Below are positions 33,062-33,115 of a stretch of DNA of 33,115 nt, one piece after another. The position numbers and the translations under genes are program-made. How positions within the stretch are numbered: the stretch's first letter is position 1; each line of letters begins with the position of its first letter. The stretch is from Actinomortierella ambigua (Eukaryota; Mortierellomycota; Mortierellomycetes; Mortierellales; Mortierellaceae), in contig JAAAJB010000396.1 in assembly GCA_016098155.1 (NCBI GenBank), positions 1 to 33,115 of the forward strand. Reading direction: 5' to 3'. A model generated the notes under the pieces. That model was given only the letters and a program-made list of their open reading frames with translations. It searched no databases and was not told the DNA's origin.

Positions 33062-33115
<54 letters not shown>
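33062..33115. repeat. (GA)n microsatellite at the right edge
   Basis: About 27 GA units with one AA interruption run to the end of the window, so the full length is unknown. Confidence 0.95.

Larger units (their letters stand above)
32601..33115. other. Right flank, no supported gene
   Basis: This is the 3' flank of the mitochondrial-type gene followed by A/T-rich sequence and a purine-rich end. It contains a GAAA microsatellite, a TATA-like site at 32872-32880 and a terminal GA microsatellite. The short minus-strand frames here are not convincing. A plus-strand gene may start beyond the right edge, but nothing in the window shows it. Confidence 0.5.

Overview
The window looks like nuclear DNA from an early-diverging fungus, most likely a Mortierella relative (Mortierellomycotina). 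The evidence is spliceosomal genes with introns of about 90-190 nt and GT-AG borders, Ser-, Asn- and Gln-rich low-complexity coding (CAA, CAG and AAC runs), long CT-rich leaders before plus-strand genes, and fungal families (Syo1, DUF7137-type secreted protein, LDB19-like arrestin). The lineage is an inference from style; no rRNA or other marker is present. I see no tRNA, rRNA, CRISPR array, intact transposon, operon or biosynthetic cluster.

Layout: (1) 1-6639 is gene-poor, with microsatellites and homopolymers. (2) 6640-9037, minus: a three-exon gene for a Syo1/HEATR3-type 5S RNP import adaptor. (3) 9038-10036: divergent intergenic segment with a CT microsatellite and pyrimidine-rich leader. 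(4) 10037-11530, plus: a five-exon gene for a secretory-pathway membrane protein resembling the DUF7137 family, with a 25-nt micro-exon. (5) 12802-14589, plus: a single-exon Ser-rich membrane protein that I cannot assign to a family. (6) 14590-21534: 6.9 kb with no gene that I can support, rich in CT tracts. (7) 21535-28695, plus: a large multi-exon LDB19/ART-like alpha-arrestin whose true start is unresolved. (8) 28935-31294, minus: a four-exon arginyl-tRNA synthetase, convergent with the arrestin. (9) 31539-32600, plus: a single-exon, probably mitochondrial protein that shares a 244-bp divergent promoter with the synthetase. (10) 32601-33115: 3' flank with GAAA and GA microsatellites.

Functional links are modest. 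Syo1 serves ribosome assembly, and the synthetase serves translation. The divergent partner of the synthetase carries a likely mitochondrial presequence, so the pair may be co-regulated for mitochondrial translation; this is an inference. The arrestin would act as a ubiquitin-ligase adaptor for plasma-membrane cargo, and the two membrane proteins would enter the secretory pathway. The best candidates for something undescribed are the unassigned Ser-rich membrane protein, the unusually long and Met-free N-terminal extension of the arrestin, and the mitochondrial protein.
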